A stretch of DNA of 14,500 nucleotides from assembly GCA_030648675.1 (NCBI GenBank), contig JAUSGV010000057.1:1-14500 (forward strand). Direction: 5' to 3'. Shown in pieces: positions 14,127 through 14,500 of the stretch (within the stretch, counting starts at the first letter, position 1; the number at the start of each line of letters is the position of its first letter). A model generated the notes under the pieces. The model had not been told where the DNA came from, did no database searches, and was given only the letters and a program-made list of their open reading frames with translations. The translations under genes and the position numbers were made by a program. The stretch comes from Dehalococcoidales bacterium. GTDB lineage: Bacteria; Chloroflexota; Dehalococcoidia; Dehalococcoidales; UBA2162.

Positions 14127-14500
14127 CTAGGGCATCGTCACAGTTGCTCGCATGACGAAAGGGGTACTGTTAATCTGCCCGCTCTTACTGGTAGTGGGTA
14201 ATGGGCCAAATGCACTAGGATAATTAATGTGAGAGTTTGACGCCATACCAGTGCTCTGGTAAACAATTCCTGTTTTGCTTTGGGGCAGGAATGCCAACCA
14301 ATAGTACGTTCCCGAAGTTACCGGCAATTTTACACCGCTGATCCCTACCCAACCATTGGCGGCTTGAACCGAACCGGCATCCAGCAACAAGTTGCCCGGT
14401 TGGCCGTTATTGTCAGCGTACACACCCAGCCGGAGATTGGCAGTAGACGTGGTATCGCTTACCAGTACCTCCAGTTTGCTGAGCGTACCCGTTCCGGCAG
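14127..14500 (-). CDS. C-terminal part of a probable secreted beta-sandwich surface protein (5' end outside window)
   Basis: The minus-strand frame is open from the window end to TAG at 14127-14129, giving about 123 residues; the true start lies beyond 14500. The readable protein holds GTLSKLEVLV and RLGVYADNNGQPG, then SGTYYWLAFLP, a pattern seen in beta-sandwich repeats of bacterial cell-surface and secreted proteins, where a statement about structure and anchoring would come from the missing N-terminal part. No membrane anchor or sorting tail is visible at this C-terminus. It converges on the glycan operon, so it is separately transcribed. I cannot assign a family beyond this resemblance. 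Confidence 0.65.
   Translation of the reverse strand, partial: AGTGTLSKLEVLVSDTTSTANLRLGVYADNNGQPGNLLLDAGSVQAANGWVGISGVKLPVTSGTYYWLAFLPQSKTGIVYQSTGMASNSHINYPSAFGPLPTTSKSGQINSTPFVMRATVTMP

Noticed and set aside
14119..14128. Palindrome AGCCCGGGCT at the end of the minus-strand gene
   Set aside because: It is short and without a loop; the strong hairpin at 14069-14103 already explains termination.

Overview
The window reads as part of a bacterial cell-surface glycan locus with about 13 to 14 genes, all but one on the + strand. The closest overall resemblance I can suggest is Chloroflexota (Dehalococcoidia-like). That rests on a DUF1616 membrane protein, a DUF2341/LamG surface protein, WbpA/B/E-like sugar-nucleotide enzymes, mid-range GC, mixed ATG/GTG starts with clear Shine-Dalgarno sites, and a rho-independent-type terminator. 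Some of these families also occur in archaea, so the taxonomic guess is an inference made without a database.

Positions 1-9355 look like one operon of eight genes with very tight junctions (gaps of 1, 23, 1 and 4 nt; overlaps GTGA, 23 nt and ATGA). In order they are: the 3' part of a nucleotide-sugar 6-dehydrogenase, a Gfo/Idh/MocA dehydrogenase (WbpB/GnnA-like), a family 2 glycosyltransferase, a polysaccharide-deacetylase-like protein, a 649-residue polytopic membrane protein that looks like a GT-C glycosyltransferase, a Wzx-type flippase split by an in-frame TAG, a secreted DUF2341-LamG-Ig-like protein with a C-terminal membrane anchor, and a small membrane protein of unknown function.

Positions 9356-9699 are an AT-rich gap with a weak hairpin, a short palindrome and only weak promoter-like sequence. 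A second + strand group follows: a 68-residue excisionase/MerR-type DNA-binding protein, a WbpE/GnnB-like aminotransferase, a PIG-L/LmbE deacetylase, a second DegT-family aminotransferase, and a DUF1616 membrane protein. A perfect 14-bp stem hairpin at 14069-14103 separates this group from a convergent minus-strand gene, of which only the C-terminal end is in the window.

Taken together, the dehydrogenases and aminotransferases would build a 3-amino (possibly 2,3-diamino) sugar nucleotide, possibly a uronic acid. The GT2 and GT-C proteins would assemble or transfer a glycan, the flippase would export it, and the deacetylases would trim it. The membrane-anchored secreted proteins are candidate acceptors or surface partners. 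The most notable single observation is the amber codon inside an otherwise intact flippase frame. At least four other genes here end in TAG, which argues against a reassigned TAG. I did not find a clearly unprecedented system; the candidates are stated with their limits.
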